Origin: Pricia antarctica
GTDB lineage: Bacteria > Bacteroidota > Bacteroidia > Flavobacteriales > Flavobacteriaceae
Length of the DNA stretch: 64,000 nucleotides
Direction: 5' to 3'
Assembly (NCBI GenBank): GCA_011050085.1
Contig: DRGL01000069.1
Coordinates: 124,001 to 188,000 of the forward strand
Part shown: positions 1 to 9,383 of the stretch, piece by piece
Position numbering within the stretch: the stretch's first letter is position 1
How the letters are laid out: the number at the start of each line of letters is the position of its first letter
Program-made: the position numbers and the translations under genes
Notes under the pieces: generated by a model
The model's input: only the letters and a program-made list of their open reading frames with translations
What the model was told of the DNA's origin: nothing
Database searches by the model: none

Positions 1-1
1 G

Positions 2-2185
2 GATGCGGTAGAATTAGTAGGGCGTAAGGCGAAAACCTATACCAGTGAGTATTCTTTTTCGGCTACACGAACTTCGACCTTGAACAAAGATATTCCGCAG
101 GCGATAAGTACGGTTACGAAGGAGTTGATAGACGAACAACAGGGCATACAACTTTCGGATGCAGTGAAGAACGTAAGTGGCGTTTCCCCTTCTAGTTTTT
201 ACAATCAATATTCCATTCGTGGAATCAGTCAGAATGAAGAGGGGCAGTTAATAAATGGTATGCGTACGCGTCAATTTTACTTTCTGCAACCTTTATTGGC
301 CAATGTAGAACGTGTAGAGGTGATAAAAGGTCCTGCAAGTGCTACATTTTCTAGTGTAGACCCTGGAGGAAGTATCAATTTGGTGACTAAAAAACCATTG
401 GACGTTACGCGCAACGAGGTCAAGTTTACGACCGGAAGCTTTAGTAACATTATGGGTTCTATAGATTTGACTGGGCCGTTGAACGAGGAGAAGACTTTAC
501 TGTATCGGTTAAACGGAGCATACAGGGAAGCCAATAGTTATCGGGATTACATCAGTAATACATCCTTATTACTATCGTCTTCATTTACCTATTTAGCCAG
601 CGAAAAAACGGCTATCAATGTTGAATTGATCTACAGCGATATGAAAGGAAACTTAGATCGCGGTCAGCCTATTTTTGGAGCCGAAGCCGGAGTGACCGAT
701 CTAAGCAGTACGCCGATCAGTTTAAACCTGGGTGCGCCCAATGACTTTTTAAATTCGAAGCAACTCATTATTACTGGCAATCTTAACCATAGATTTTCAG
801 ATCATATAAATTTTACAACGACTTATATGAAGCAAACCTGGAAGGAAGATGTACAGGAAAACCGGACCACAAACGGGTTTGGTGTAGATCTGGACAACAA
901 CCCGGTGCCTACGTTAGCAGCGATGCGTTTTATACAACGACAGCAGTCGTGGCGTGTAGACAATATCAACAGCTATTTTAATTTTGAGTTCAATACCGGT
1001 GAATTGAAACACACGCTGCTGGTCGGTTATGATCTGCATAGCTGGGCTAAACTGAAAGGCGGCGGGCAAAATCAAGCTCGTGGCTACCTGCTAACTGATG
1101 GTACGGTAACCAATGCCTTTATTCCAGATAATGCGGAAGCGTATCAAACCTATACCTATGAAGAAATGGTATTGCCAAGGCCCAATGTACCGCATTTTAA
1201 TTTAGAAGCACCAAACAATACACTGAGCAATCTTACCGATTATAACATTAGCAGTAGAACAGCTTTCCCAACCGCTTTAACGGAGACGCATGCGGCTTAC
1301 GTGCAGGAGCAACTCAGTTATAAAAAGTTTCGCCTGTTGTTCAGTTTGAGACAGGAATGGTTTAGCGATGTTACCCATCGCGGTGAGGCAAATGAAATTT
1401 CATTTACAAATCAGAAGTTGTTGCCCCGTGTAGGACTTACCTACACCCTTAACGATCATATCAATATTTATGGAACCTATCTTGAAGGCTTTCAACCGCA
1501 ATCGAATACGGTAAGTATTATGCCAAATACCGAAAGTTTTTATGGAAGCACCGATGATTCGGCAAGCAGGTTCAAACCTTTAGAAAGTGATTTAAAAGAA
1601 GTAGGAGCAAAAATCACTTTACTCAAAAACAAACTGCATATCAACGCAGCGGTGTATGAGATCAATCAGAAAAACCTATTGCTCAATGCCAACGTACCTT
1701 CAACTCCAGACTCACTAGTCACAAGAGGAGCAGAGCGCAGTAGCGGTTTTGAGATGGATGTAACGGGTTATCTGTTACCCAACTGGCAAGTGTACGGTTC
1801 GTTTAATTACAATGATGCAAAAATCATTGAAGATAGCGACCCGGATCTTATAGGCGCTCGAAAGCAAAATTCGCCGTTCACCACGGCCACCTTGTGGACG
1901 CGTTATAACTTTTTAAGCACTTCTGAATTACGCGGACTTGGACTAGGATTTGGTGCGCAACACTCCGGGGATAAGGTACCCACATACGATCGCAGTTTCA
2001 AAACTCCGGCCTATACCTTGTTTGATTTGGCAGTCTATTTTACTCCACATAACAGCAAGATACAACTAGCAGTTATAGGGAAAAATCTCACCGATAAAGC
2101 ATATTGGGTCGGGGCGCAGAACTACCTAAGGTTGTTTCCGGGAGCACCGCGTAACTTTTTAGCAACAGTAACTTATACTTTTTAA
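2..2185 (+). CDS. TonB-dependent siderophore-type outer membrane receptor, 5' end cut by window
   Basis: The reading frame is open from base 2, so the gene begins upstream of the window; the TTG at 80 is internal. The first residues read like the start of the plug: a TonB-box-like run followed by DIPQAISTVTKELIDEQQ, then the plug signature GVSPSSFYNQYSIRG and VERVEVIKGPASATFSSVDPGG. The rest is a 22-strand-type beta-barrel ending in an aromatic residue (VTYTF), as outer membrane barrels do. The family imports ferric siderophores or other large ligands using TonB energy. The next gene starts 2 bases after the stop and encodes an ABC-2 permease, so the receptor is probably co-transcribed with a transporter. 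The ligand cannot be told from sequence. An ATP-binding subunit is not in the window and may lie upstream. Confidence 0.9.
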   Translation, partial: DAVELVGRKAKTYTSEYSFSATRTSTLNKDIPQAISTVTKELIDEQQGIQLSDAVKNVSGVSPSSFYNQYSIRGISQNEEGQLINGMRTRQFYFLQPLLANVERVEVIKGPASATFSSVDPGGSINLVTKKPLDVTRNEVKFTTGSFSNIMGSIDLTGPLNEEKTLLYRLNGAYREANSYRDYISNTSLLLSSSFTYLASEKTAINVELIYSDMKGNLDRGQPIFGAEAGVTDLSSTPISLNLGAPNDFLNSKQLIITGNLNHRFSDHINFTTTYMKQTWKEDVQENRTTNGFGVDLDNNPVPTLAAMRFIQRQQSWRVDNINSYFNFEFNTGELKHTLLVGYDLHSWAKLKGGGQNQARGYLLTDGTVTNAFIPDNAEAYQTYTYEEMVLPRPNVPHFNLEAPNNTLSNLTDYNISSRTAFPTALTETHAAYVQEQLSYKKFRLLFSLRQEWFSDVTHRGEANEISFTNQKLLPRVGLTYTLNDHINIYGTYLEGFQPQSNTVSIMPNTESFYGSTDDSASRFKPLESDLKEVGAKITLLKNKLHINAAVYEINQKNLLLNANVPSTPDSLVTRGAERSSGFEMDVTGYLLPNWQVYGSFNYNDAKIIEDSDPDLIGARKQNSPFTTATLWTRYNFLSTSELRGLGLGFGAQHSGDKVPTYDRSFKTPAYTLFDLAVYFTPHNSKIQLAVIGKNLTDKAYWVGAQNYLRLFPGAPRNFLATVTYTF

Positions 2186-2187
2186 AG

Positions 2188-3615
2188 ATGAATAGTATCA
2201 AGAACATTATAGCAGTAGAGTGGAAAAATATCATTAGAACCAAAACAGCGATGGTGCTGATTGCGGTATTTGCAGTGCTTCTTTTGTTTTCGGCCTTTAT
2301 TGGGATTGAAAACAAAGTGGAGCAAAACAGCATACGCCAGAAATATCAAGAGCAAGTGCATGATGATTACGTCAATCAGCCAGACCGAAATCCGCACCGG
2401 GTGTCGCATTACGGGTATCTCGTTTTTAGGGAACGCCCCGCATTGAGCTTTTTTGAATTCGGAATTGAATCTTTTGCCGGAAATTCCGTATTTCTGGAAG
2501 CACACCGGCAAAATACCGTAAACCTCAGTGAAGCCGGATTTTCAAACGGCATGTTACGCTTTGGCGAACTCAGTATGGCGCTGATCCTGCAACTGTTGGT
2601 ACCCTTATTTATATTTTTTATCGGCTACGGAACACTGGCGGATTTAAAATCAAATGGAGTGCTCAAAATTATGCTTGCGCAAGGGATTTCGGCAAAAAAA
2701 CTTATCTGGGGAAAAACGTTGGGAATTTTCAGTTTTACCACAGCGGTTTTCATTGGAGCGGTACTTCTGATTTTCACAATTGCCTTTGCTGTATATCCTG
2801 AGGAACTTACCACAGAAGTAGTAATGCGGAGCATTTTTGCAGTTGGTTTATACACGTTATATTTCTTTATTTGCTCTTGGGTCACAGTTGTGGTTTCAGC
2901 TAAAAGTTCACGTGGCGGCACGGCACTCATTTGCTTAATAGTGCTGTGGATGCTCTGCGGAATTATTCTTCCAAAAATGGCGCAAAATATAGGTCAGGGA
3001 ATTTATCCTGCAATTTCAAAATTGGAGTTTGAAACCAATATTACAGAAGATCTGGAAAAAGTAGGCGATTCTCACAATCCGGATGATGTGTATTACAACA
3101 GGTTTAAAGCAAAAACCTTGGCGGAGTTTGGCGTAAACGACGTTAAAGACCTCCCCTTTAACTACGTGGGGCATTTAATGGCGGAAGGAGAGCGCATTAC
3201 CACAGAATTGTATCGCGCACATTTTGATGAATTGATAACTACATATGCTAAGCAAAACAGCATTGCTTCGTATTTATCATTCGTTAATCCGTATCCAATG
3301 CTTCGTAATTTGTCTATGGCCGTGACCGGTACAGATATGGCTCATTACATAGATTTTCAAAAACAAACTGAAGCTTATAGATACAAGCAAACCCAATATT
3401 TTAACGAACTCCATAAACATGAAATCGATGCCGAACATAGCGGAACCCAACGCTTAGATAAGTCTCGATTTAAAGAACGTGAAACGTTTCAGTACAACAA
3501 AAGAGGCTTGTTTTGGGCATTATCCAATCAATTCACTACGCTTTTCGCGCTCTTTTTTTGGGCAATTCTCATGATGTCTTCTTTCGCTTTCGGATTCAAA
3601 AAAATAAAATTATAA
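2188..3615 (+). CDS. ABC-2/DUF3526-type ABC transporter permease
   Basis: A 475-residue integral membrane protein. A first transmembrane segment is near residues 18-38, followed by a large extracytoplasmic loop rich in charged and aromatic residues, then a block of hydrophobic helices at about 125-270, a second long soluble loop, and a last helix at the C-terminus (LFFWAILMMSSFAFGF). This is the layout of ABC-2 permeases of the DUF3526 type. The ATG lies 2 bases after the receptor stop, and the stop overlaps the next start (TAATG), which indicates tight translational coupling. It probably pairs with the broken permease that follows and with an ATP-binding protein outside the window. Substrate and direction of transport are unknown. 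Confidence 0.8.
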   Translation: MNSIKNIIAVEWKNIIRTKTAMVLIAVFAVLLLFSAFIGIENKVEQNSIRQKYQEQVHDDYVNQPDRNPHRVSHYGYLVFRERPALSFFEFGIESFAGNSVFLEAHRQNTVNLSEAGFSNGMLRFGELSMALILQLLVPLFIFFIGYGTLADLKSNGVLKIMLAQGISAKKLIWGKTLGIFSFTTAVFIGAVLLIFTIAFAVYPEELTTEVVMRSIFAVGLYTLYFFICSWVTVVVSAKSSRGGTALICLIVLWMLCGIILPKMAQNIGQGIYPAISKLEFETNITEDLEKVGDSHNPDDVYYNRFKAKTLAEFGVNDVKDLPFNYVGHLMAEGERITTELYRAHFDELITTYAKQNSIASYLSFVNPYPMLRNLSMAVTGTDMAHYIDFQKQTEAYRYKQTQYFNELHKHEIDAEHSGTQRLDKSRFKERETFQYNKRGLFWALSNQFTTLFALFFWAILMMSSFAFGFKKIKL

Positions 3616-4911
3616 TGAATACAACATTTTACAAACTATTCGCTATTGAATACAAGCGCTTTGCACGCAACCCTATTAGTATTTTAGGTTTTATAGTAGT
3701 CTTTACCATTGGTGTCTATGCTATTTTCCACGGAAAAAATACGATTGCACATCAAGAAGAAACCATTGATACCATTGCGGATATACAAGAACAGGAACTA
3801 GCCAAAAACAAGCAGTTTTTCTCTGATGATCTCAGCCACTTTACCTATTATCAATTTTATTACACGCAGAACGAACCCAGTGAATGGGCTGCATTTTCAA
3901 TCGGGCAGCGTGATATAAACAATTACAGTCTCAAAGTACGCATTCTGGCGGTCGAAGGGCAATTGTATGACACGGAACTCGCCAATCCAATGACCTTATT
4001 GTCCGGAAATTTGGATTTGAGTTTTTTGTTTGTGGTTTTAATTCCGTTGCTCATCATTTCACTCTGTTTCAATTTGATTTCATCCCGAGCGTGAATCTGG
4101 GGTATGGGCTGTGGTCGCTTCGCAACCGTACTCGCTTTTGAAGATTATACTTTTAAAATTCTCCGTGCGTTTTTTGGCTGTTTTAGGTCTTTCAATACTG
4201 TTGCTACTAGCAGCTTTGTGGTTGCTCGAATTACCTTTTAATTTTGATTTTGGTTTGATTTTCGCATTGATCTTAAGTTATGAACTCTTCTGGTTCGGGC
4301 TGGTTTATGTGCTGACCCTATTGAAGAAGAATTCGAACTATAATGCCGTCATGCTTTTGGGGGTTTGGTTATTTTTGGTCGTACTGTTACCGGCGTTGGG
4401 AAACGTACTCATTAACCGATTTATCGCTATTCCAGAAGCTTTTTCAACCACGGTCACCCAGCGGGAAGCCTATCATGAAAAATGGGATATGCCCAAAAGG
4501 GAGGCCATGGAGCCGTTCTATCAAGCCTATCCGCAATATAGACAATTTCCAATTCCAGAAAATATCTACAGCAACGGTTGGTATTATGGGATGCAGTTTA
4601 TTGCAGATAAAGCCGCGGAGAAGGATTCAAAACTGCTTTTTGAAAAGCTGAAAAGACGTCAGGAAGTAAGTAAACGGCTGAGCTATATCATTCCCAGTTT
4701 ATTGCTTCAAAATACCTTTAACCGTATTGCAGAAACAGATTTGGAAGACCATATTGACTACCTCGAATCTGTAAAGAAATATCACCAAGAGATTTCCGAA
4801 TTCTTTTATCCTTGTCTGTTTAAAGGAAACTCGATCGATAAAAAGGCCTGGGACGATTTTCCGGAATTTGAATCTGACTCAAACAAAACCCTAAGTACTA
4901 ACTTTAAATAA
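3615..4911 (+). pseudogene. Second ABC-2/DUF3526-type permease, broken by a +1 frameshift
   Basis: Two open frames, 3615-4094 and about 4084-4911, together make one permease of about 431 residues. Frame one has a transmembrane segment near residues 21-38 and ends LIISLCFNLISS then R-A-stop. Frame two resumes with E-R-E-S-G-V-W-A-V-V-A-S-Q-P, the usual continuation of this family (SSERE-x-G-x-W...SQP). Removing one C from the CCC at 4084-4086 joins them without a stop. The start overlaps the previous stop (TAATG at 3613-3617). Total length is 3n+1, as expected for a single inserted base. Either the gene is dead, or the base is a sequencing error or slippage site; a GTG at 4111 could restart only the second half. 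The intact upstream paralogue argues that the pair once formed a heterodimer. Confidence 0.8.
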
Positions 4912-4919
4912 TTCAATCG

Positions 4920-5972
4920 ATGAAAAATATCGTAATTCTAGCTATTCTAATTTTCACACAAAACAACTTTGCCCAAAACTCATTTAATTTTGACGGCAAA
5001 GAAGTAGCTGCGGGAACAAAAGCCCATTTTAAAATACCTGTGGAGCACCAAGGTGTTTCAACCTTTATACCCATCACCATTTTTAATGGAGCAGAAGCCG
5101 GAGAAACCCTAGGCATTACTGCCGGAATACATGGCTTTGAGTATCCGCCTATCTTGGGGGCTCAACGCTTGATACAGTCAATTGACCCCAATAGCTTAAA
5201 AGGAACGGTAATCTTGGTACAATTGGCTAACGTAAAGAGTTTTTTAGGAAGATCAGCTTTTGTAAATCCCACAGATGGAAAAAACCTAAACCGCTCTTTT
5301 CCGGGTAAGGAAGAGGGAAGCATAAGCGAAAAAATTGCTTATTTTATCAGTAACAGTGTCATCAATCGGGTGGATTATTTTTTAGATATGCACGCTGGTG
5401 ATGCGCCAGAAGATCTTATGAGCTATGGTGCGTATTATCGAAATGATGATATGCCAGAGATTTCAGCAACCGGAAAGGAAATGGCTTTAGCAATGGGTTT
5501 TAATCATGTCGTAATTTTCGACACCGACGAGAAGGCGTATATGAAAGCCGAAAATCCCAGTCTTTATACTTCTGCGGAATCTTTCAAAAGGGGAATCCCC
5601 TCTATTGACATTGAATGTGGTCGCCTTGGTATCCCTGATAGTGAATCAGCAAATCAGGTTGAACGCGCTGTATTGAATTTACTTCAGCAACTTAATTTCA
5701 CACCCAAGGTAGAAGCCGTACCAAATCTCCCAACCATACTTATTACAAATCGCACGTATAACGAAAGTACGGTTGATGGTATATTTTATCCGCTTAAAAA
5801 AGCCGGAGACTATGTTGTGACCGGAATGAAGCTAGGATACACAACCGATTTTTTTGGTTCCGTAAAGGAAACGGTTTATGCGGATGCAAACGGTCTCCTA
5901 TTACTTATTTTAGGAACCCCGCCGGTAAATAAAGGGGATACCCTTGCCATTATAGGGGAGTTTGACCAATAA
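4920..5972 (+). CDS. Succinylglutamate desuccinylase/aspartoacylase-family (M14-like) zinc hydrolase, exported
   Basis: A 350-residue protein with a Sec signal peptide (MKNIVILAILIFTQNNFAQ). The zinc site of the AstE/AspA family is visible: GIHGFEYPP gives H71 and E74, and FLDMHAG gives H159. The substrate-binding N-R pair is in NLNRSFPG (R126), and the catalytic Glu is in IDIECGRLG (E233). A C-terminal beta domain follows from about residue 255. The family removes acyl or aminoacyl groups by metal-dependent hydrolysis. It starts 8 bases after the broken permease, so it is the last gene of the receptor-permease operon. Its job may be to process a ligand handled by the receptor, but that is inference. 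The substrate is unknown. Confidence 0.85.
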   Translation: MKNIVILAILIFTQNNFAQNSFNFDGKEVAAGTKAHFKIPVEHQGVSTFIPITIFNGAEAGETLGITAGIHGFEYPPILGAQRLIQSIDPNSLKGTVILVQLANVKSFLGRSAFVNPTDGKNLNRSFPGKEEGSISEKIAYFISNSVINRVDYFLDMHAGDAPEDLMSYGAYYRNDDMPEISATGKEMALAMGFNHVVIFDTDEKAYMKAENPSLYTSAESFKRGIPSIDIECGRLGIPDSESANQVERAVLNLLQQLNFTPKVEAVPNLPTILITNRTYNESTVDGIFYPLKKAGDYVVTGMKLGYTTDFFGSVKETVYADANGLLLLILGTPPVNKGDTLAIIGEFDQ

Positions 5973-6264
5973 AACTTCAGAGCGGTACCTCGTTATTTTT
6001 TCCGAAAATGCCTTCACTACGTAGCGTTTAGCGATAAGTAGTTATAATCAGTGGGAACTTATAGTATCATAGCTGTACCTGATCACCATTCTTTACTTTT
6101 GGCAAATTCCAAGGGCAGATGGAAGCACTAAAGCATTCTCGCTTTGTTTTATTTTAGATCAGAAAGTAAGAGGATAAAATGATTTGAATTAACACTAAAC
6201 GCTAAATTGTACAGGGTTGTAAAGAGTGAATATTAAACAGCTCTGTCTCTTCCTTTGTTTTGAT

Positions 6265-7035
6265 TTACTCGAGTTTGACGGCTGTTTGTTCTTCAGAAGT
6301 TACCCCAGGGGGAAGTTCTATGAGCTTAAAATTTCTGAAATGGATTTCCGCTCCCTCCGATTCTAAGCATAGATATCCTTTTTTTTGGGTAGATTTCGAG
6401 ATACCGTTAACAAATTTCCCGTTCACCGACAATTTAATGACCCCGTCAACGGCAACCACATCGTAAGTATTCCACTCCCCTTTACCTTTAGCACGATTTT
6501 CAATGGATTTACTTCTTTCGCCCCTAGGATTGTCTGGGTCGGTAACAACCCCACCTACTCCCCAGACCTCACCATGAACGTAGGCTATAGGCTGTTGAAC
6601 ACCATCTTTGGCGTTAATATTCACCCAATCGAGTTCAAGCATCTGGATTTCTACGCCGTCAGGTAAAACATTGCCTTCTTCAGGATTGGCCCCGCTCCAG
6701 GCAAACACCCCTGAATTTCCGCCGGCCTCGATATGTTTCCATTCGACATGAAGGATAAAATTCTCGTATTGTTTTTCAGATCTTACCACTCCAATGGGGT
6801 GGCCCTGGTTGACTAATACGCCATCATCATTTACCTTCCATCCCTTTTTTACCGTATTGACATTGATCCAATTAATGGTCTCTTGGTCTTCCGATGTTTC
6901 AGACAGGGTTTTTTCTAATGTAGTCGAGGTACCAAATTCAAATTCAAAAGCTTCGTGTTGTGCGATTCCATGATTGCAAATTAAGAGGAAGCAAATAGAT
7001 AAGACTGAAGTGACTATAGAACTAAACTTTTTCAT
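6265..7035 (-). CDS. DUF1080 / 3-keto-disaccharide hydrolase family protein
   Basis: A 256-residue exported protein: signal peptide to about residue 25 ([12 protein letters not shown]), then a concanavalin-like jelly-roll domain. Family marks are [48 protein letters not shown] and the closing [20 protein letters not shown]1080 proteins were first called unknown; members are now known to cleave 3-keto-glycosides made by a partner Gfo/Idh/MocA dehydrogenase. That partner is two genes upstream in the same operon (38 bp behind the TIM-barrel gene), which supports the role. The cell site is the periplasm. The glycoside substrate is not predictable from sequence. Confidence 0.85.
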   Translation of the reverse strand: MKKFSSIVTSVLSICFLLICNHGIAQHEAFEFEFGTSTTLEKTLSETSEDQETINWINVNTVKKGWKVNDDGVLVNQGHPIGVVRSEKQYENFILHVEWKHIEAGGNSGVFAWSGANPEEGNVLPDGVEIQMLELDWVNINAKDGVQQPIAYVHGEVWGVGGVVTDPDNPRGERSKSIENRAKGKGEWNTYDVVAVDGVIKLSVNGKFVNGISKSTQKKGYLCLESEGAEIHFRNFKLIELPPGVTSEEQTAVKLE

Positions 7036-7073
7036 ATGCTGTTTGCTTGTTTCGCATCATTGGTGTACCCTGC

Positions 7074-8048
7074 TTAAGCCGAAAAGGCTTTTCGCAACAT
7101 CTCATAGCTTTTTGGCACGGCGGTCTCAGGGTCTTCTTTGCCTTCCATTTCCAATGAAACATAACCCGTGAAATTCGCATCTCTCATAATTCGTGCGAAG
7201 CGGTCGTAATCCATATCCTTATCATATACTTCCCCGCCGCCATAATAGGTCTTCGCTTGTATGATATCGGCGTACGGAATCATTCTTTCAAAAGGCCCAT
7301 AGGGTTCTCCAACGAAATTTCCGGTATCAAGGTTTAATCCCATCGCGGGGGATGATGCCAAGGCTTTATAAATTTTTTCGAGGTAATCGATATTTGTCGA
7401 TAGGCCCCAATGGTTTTCAAGACAAAGTAAAATCCCTGCTTTTTCGGCTTCCTTCAAGCATTCGCCCATACTATCGATTACCCAGTTTATGGCGTCTTGA
7501 TCGGAGTAACCGTCAATTGGCTTTTGAATACCAGTCTCATAATAATTGGCAGTTCTTTTTCCTTCCCAGCTACCCGTATTCATTCTTATGGCTGGAATGC
7601 CCATCTGTACAGCCAATTTAATGCACTTGAGCGTGTGCTCGATATGTTCTTTGCGTTTCGTTGCATCGGGTTCCACAAAATTTTGATGGATGGATAAAAA
7701 CGGAAGCGCCAGTCCTCTTTCGAATGCCATTCGTTTCAAGTGATTCATATAGGGCACCGTTTCGTTTTCCATTTGGCGATGTAAGATTTCTACTCCGTCA
7801 AAACCGATTTGGGCTGCGTTTTCGATTACCTTTTCTATGGGATATTTTTTTGTTTCAAAATGCCAATAAGAATAGGTAGAGACAATTAATTTTATGGGCA
7901 GACTGTTGGATAATACCTTCTTCTTCGCATCATTATCTTGGGGCAAAATAAGCGAAGGTGACAAGGAAGCGGCAGTTAATAGCCCAGCTTTCTTTAGCCA
8001 TTTTCTTCGCGATGCATGAGCATCGTAATCTTTTAATGGTACAGACAT
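7074..8048 (-). CDS. Sugar phosphate isomerase/epimerase-type TIM barrel, Tat-exported
   Basis: A 324-residue xylose-isomerase-like TIM barrel. The N-terminus carries a twin-arginine signal (SRRKWLKKAGLLTAASL). Barrel marks are IGFDGVEIL, the metal-ligand region LLCLENHWG, LNLDTGNF and TGYVSLEMEGKEDPE. It lies between the Gfo/Idh/MocA oxidoreductase (28 bp upstream) and the DUF1080 hydrolase (38 bp downstream). In comparable Bacteroidota loci a protein of this family works with those two in 3-keto-sugar chemistry, as isomerase/epimerase or lyase. The exact reaction cannot be assigned here. The Tat signal suggests it folds, perhaps with a metal, before export. Confidence 0.8.
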   Translation of the reverse strand: MSVPLKDYDAHASRRKWLKKAGLLTAASLSPSLILPQDNDAKKKVLSNSLPIKLIVSTYSYWHFETKKYPIEKVIENAAQIGFDGVEILHRQMENETVPYMNHLKRMAFERGLALPFLSIHQNFVEPDATKRKEHIEHTLKCIKLAVQMGIPAIRMNTGSWEGKRTANYYETGIQKPIDGYSDQDAINWVIDSMGECLKEAEKAGILLCLENHWGLSTNIDYLEKIYKALASSPAMGLNLDTGNFVGEPYGPFERMIPYADIIQAKTYYGGGEVYDKDMDYDRFARIMRDANFTGYVSLEMEGKEDPETAVPKSYEMLRKAFSA

Positions 8049-8076
8049 AGTTAACGCGTTTACTGATTGTATAAAC

Positions 8077-9378
8077 TTATCCTAAAACCTTTGTGATTCC
8101 CGGAATCGCTATTTCTGGGCCGTTGTACTCCAAATCCCAATTATACTGATCTGGTCCCAAACTTTGGGTTGAGTTCATGGCTTCTTCCCATGTAATGGTC
8201 TGGCCACTATAGGCCGCCATTCGGCTCATGACACCCATTAAGGTGCTATTGGCCGCTATTTCGCCATCGTTAATGGCTTTTCCCTCACGGATGGATTTAA
8301 AAAGGGCATCGTGCTCCGACTGGTACATATCATTTTCTTCCCCTCGATATCGCCACGGATTTTTACCTGTTATCTCATGCCTATTACCTTCATAAATGGC
8401 ATTGCCATCGGTACCCATTATTTCAACGGAGTTTTTTGATGACCCCCCGTTCTGCTGGCGTGTAAAAGCATAGCCTTTTACCCCGTTATCATATTCATAT
8501 TCCAAGGCAAAATGGTCATAGATATTTCCGTATTTTTCATCGGTACGCCACTGTCTTCCCCCAGTTCCTGTAGCGGTTAAGGGCATTTTTTCGCCCATGG
8601 CCCAAGTCATCATATCAAGACTGTGAACGAACATTTCCACGAGAAAATCTCCTGATAGCCAATTGTAATAATACCAATTGCGCATGTGGTATTGCATATC
8701 GTTCCAGTCGGGCTGCCTTTCTTTATACCAAAGTTCACCCCCGTTTCTCGTGGTCGAAATCGCTTTTATATCCCCTATTTCCCCATTCAAAACTTTTCCG
8801 TAAAGTGCCTGTTTCGGCAAATCGTACCGAAAACAAAAGCCGGATACCATCGATAGGTTTTTTTCTTTGGCCTTTTTGGCAGCTGCCAAAACTTTTCGTA
8901 CGCCAGGAGCATCTACGGCTACCGGCTTTTCATAAAAAACGTGCTTTCCGGCATTTATGGCCGCCGTGAGATGATCGGGCCTGAATCCTGGGGGACAGGC
9001 CAATACAACTACATCGACTCCGGAGTCGATCAGTTTTTGGTACGCATCGAAACCGATGAATCGCCTCTCTTTATCGACTTTTATTTTTTGCCCATGCGTT
9101 TTTTCAAGCACTTCCAAGGAACTGACAAGCCGGTCTTCAAAAATGTCCGCCATGGCATACAAAACCGTATCGGGGTCAGCGGAAATCGCCTGTGAGGCAG
9201 CTCCGGTGCCCCTACCGCCGCAACCGACCAGCCCTACTTTTAAAGTTTCTTTATTACTTGAGAACAGTGGATTGGCAAAACCCATGTTCAATGCCGCGGC
9301 ACTAAAGAGGGTTGTTGCCCCTGTAGTTTTAATAAAGGTTCTTCGGTCGTAGTTTTTCTGTGGATGCTCCTCTTCCAT
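8077..9378 (-). CDS. Gfo/Idh/MocA-family oxidoreductase, Tat-exported
   Basis: A 433-residue NAD(P)-dependent sugar dehydrogenase fold. A twin-arginine signal is at residues 11-30 (YDRRTFIKTTGATTLFSAAA). The Rossmann motif is VGLVGCGGRGTG, and the family catalytic motif is HVFYEKPVAVD (the E-K-P signature). The C-terminal substrate domain includes GDFLVEMFVHSLDMMTWAMG. Tat export fits a protein that leaves the cytoplasm with bound nucleotide. In the 3-keto-glycoside route this enzyme oxidises C3 of a glycoside, and the DUF1080 hydrolase two genes on then cleaves the product. It starts 5 bp after the susD stop, so it is in the same transcript. The substrate is not known. Confidence 0.85.
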   Translation of the reverse strand: MEEEHPQKNYDRRTFIKTTGATTLFSAAALNMGFANPLFSSNKETLKVGLVGCGGRGTGAASQAISADPDTVLYAMADIFEDRLVSSLEVLEKTHGQKIKVDKERRFIGFDAYQKLIDSGVDVVVLACPPGFRPDHLTAAINAGKHVFYEKPVAVDAPGVRKVLAAAKKAKEKNLSMVSGFCFRYDLPKQALYGKVLNGEIGDIKAISTTRNGGELWYKERQPDWNDMQYHMRNWYYYNWLSGDFLVEMFVHSLDMMTWAMGEKMPLTATGTGGRQWRTDEKYGNIYDHFALEYEYDNGVKGYAFTRQQNGGSSKNSVEIMGTDGNAIYEGNRHEITGKNPWRYRGEENDMYQSEHDALFKSIREGKAINDGEIAANSTLMGVMSRMAAYSGQTITWEEAMNSTQSLGPDQYNWDLEYNGPEIAIPGITKVLG

Positions 9379-9383
9379 ACTGT

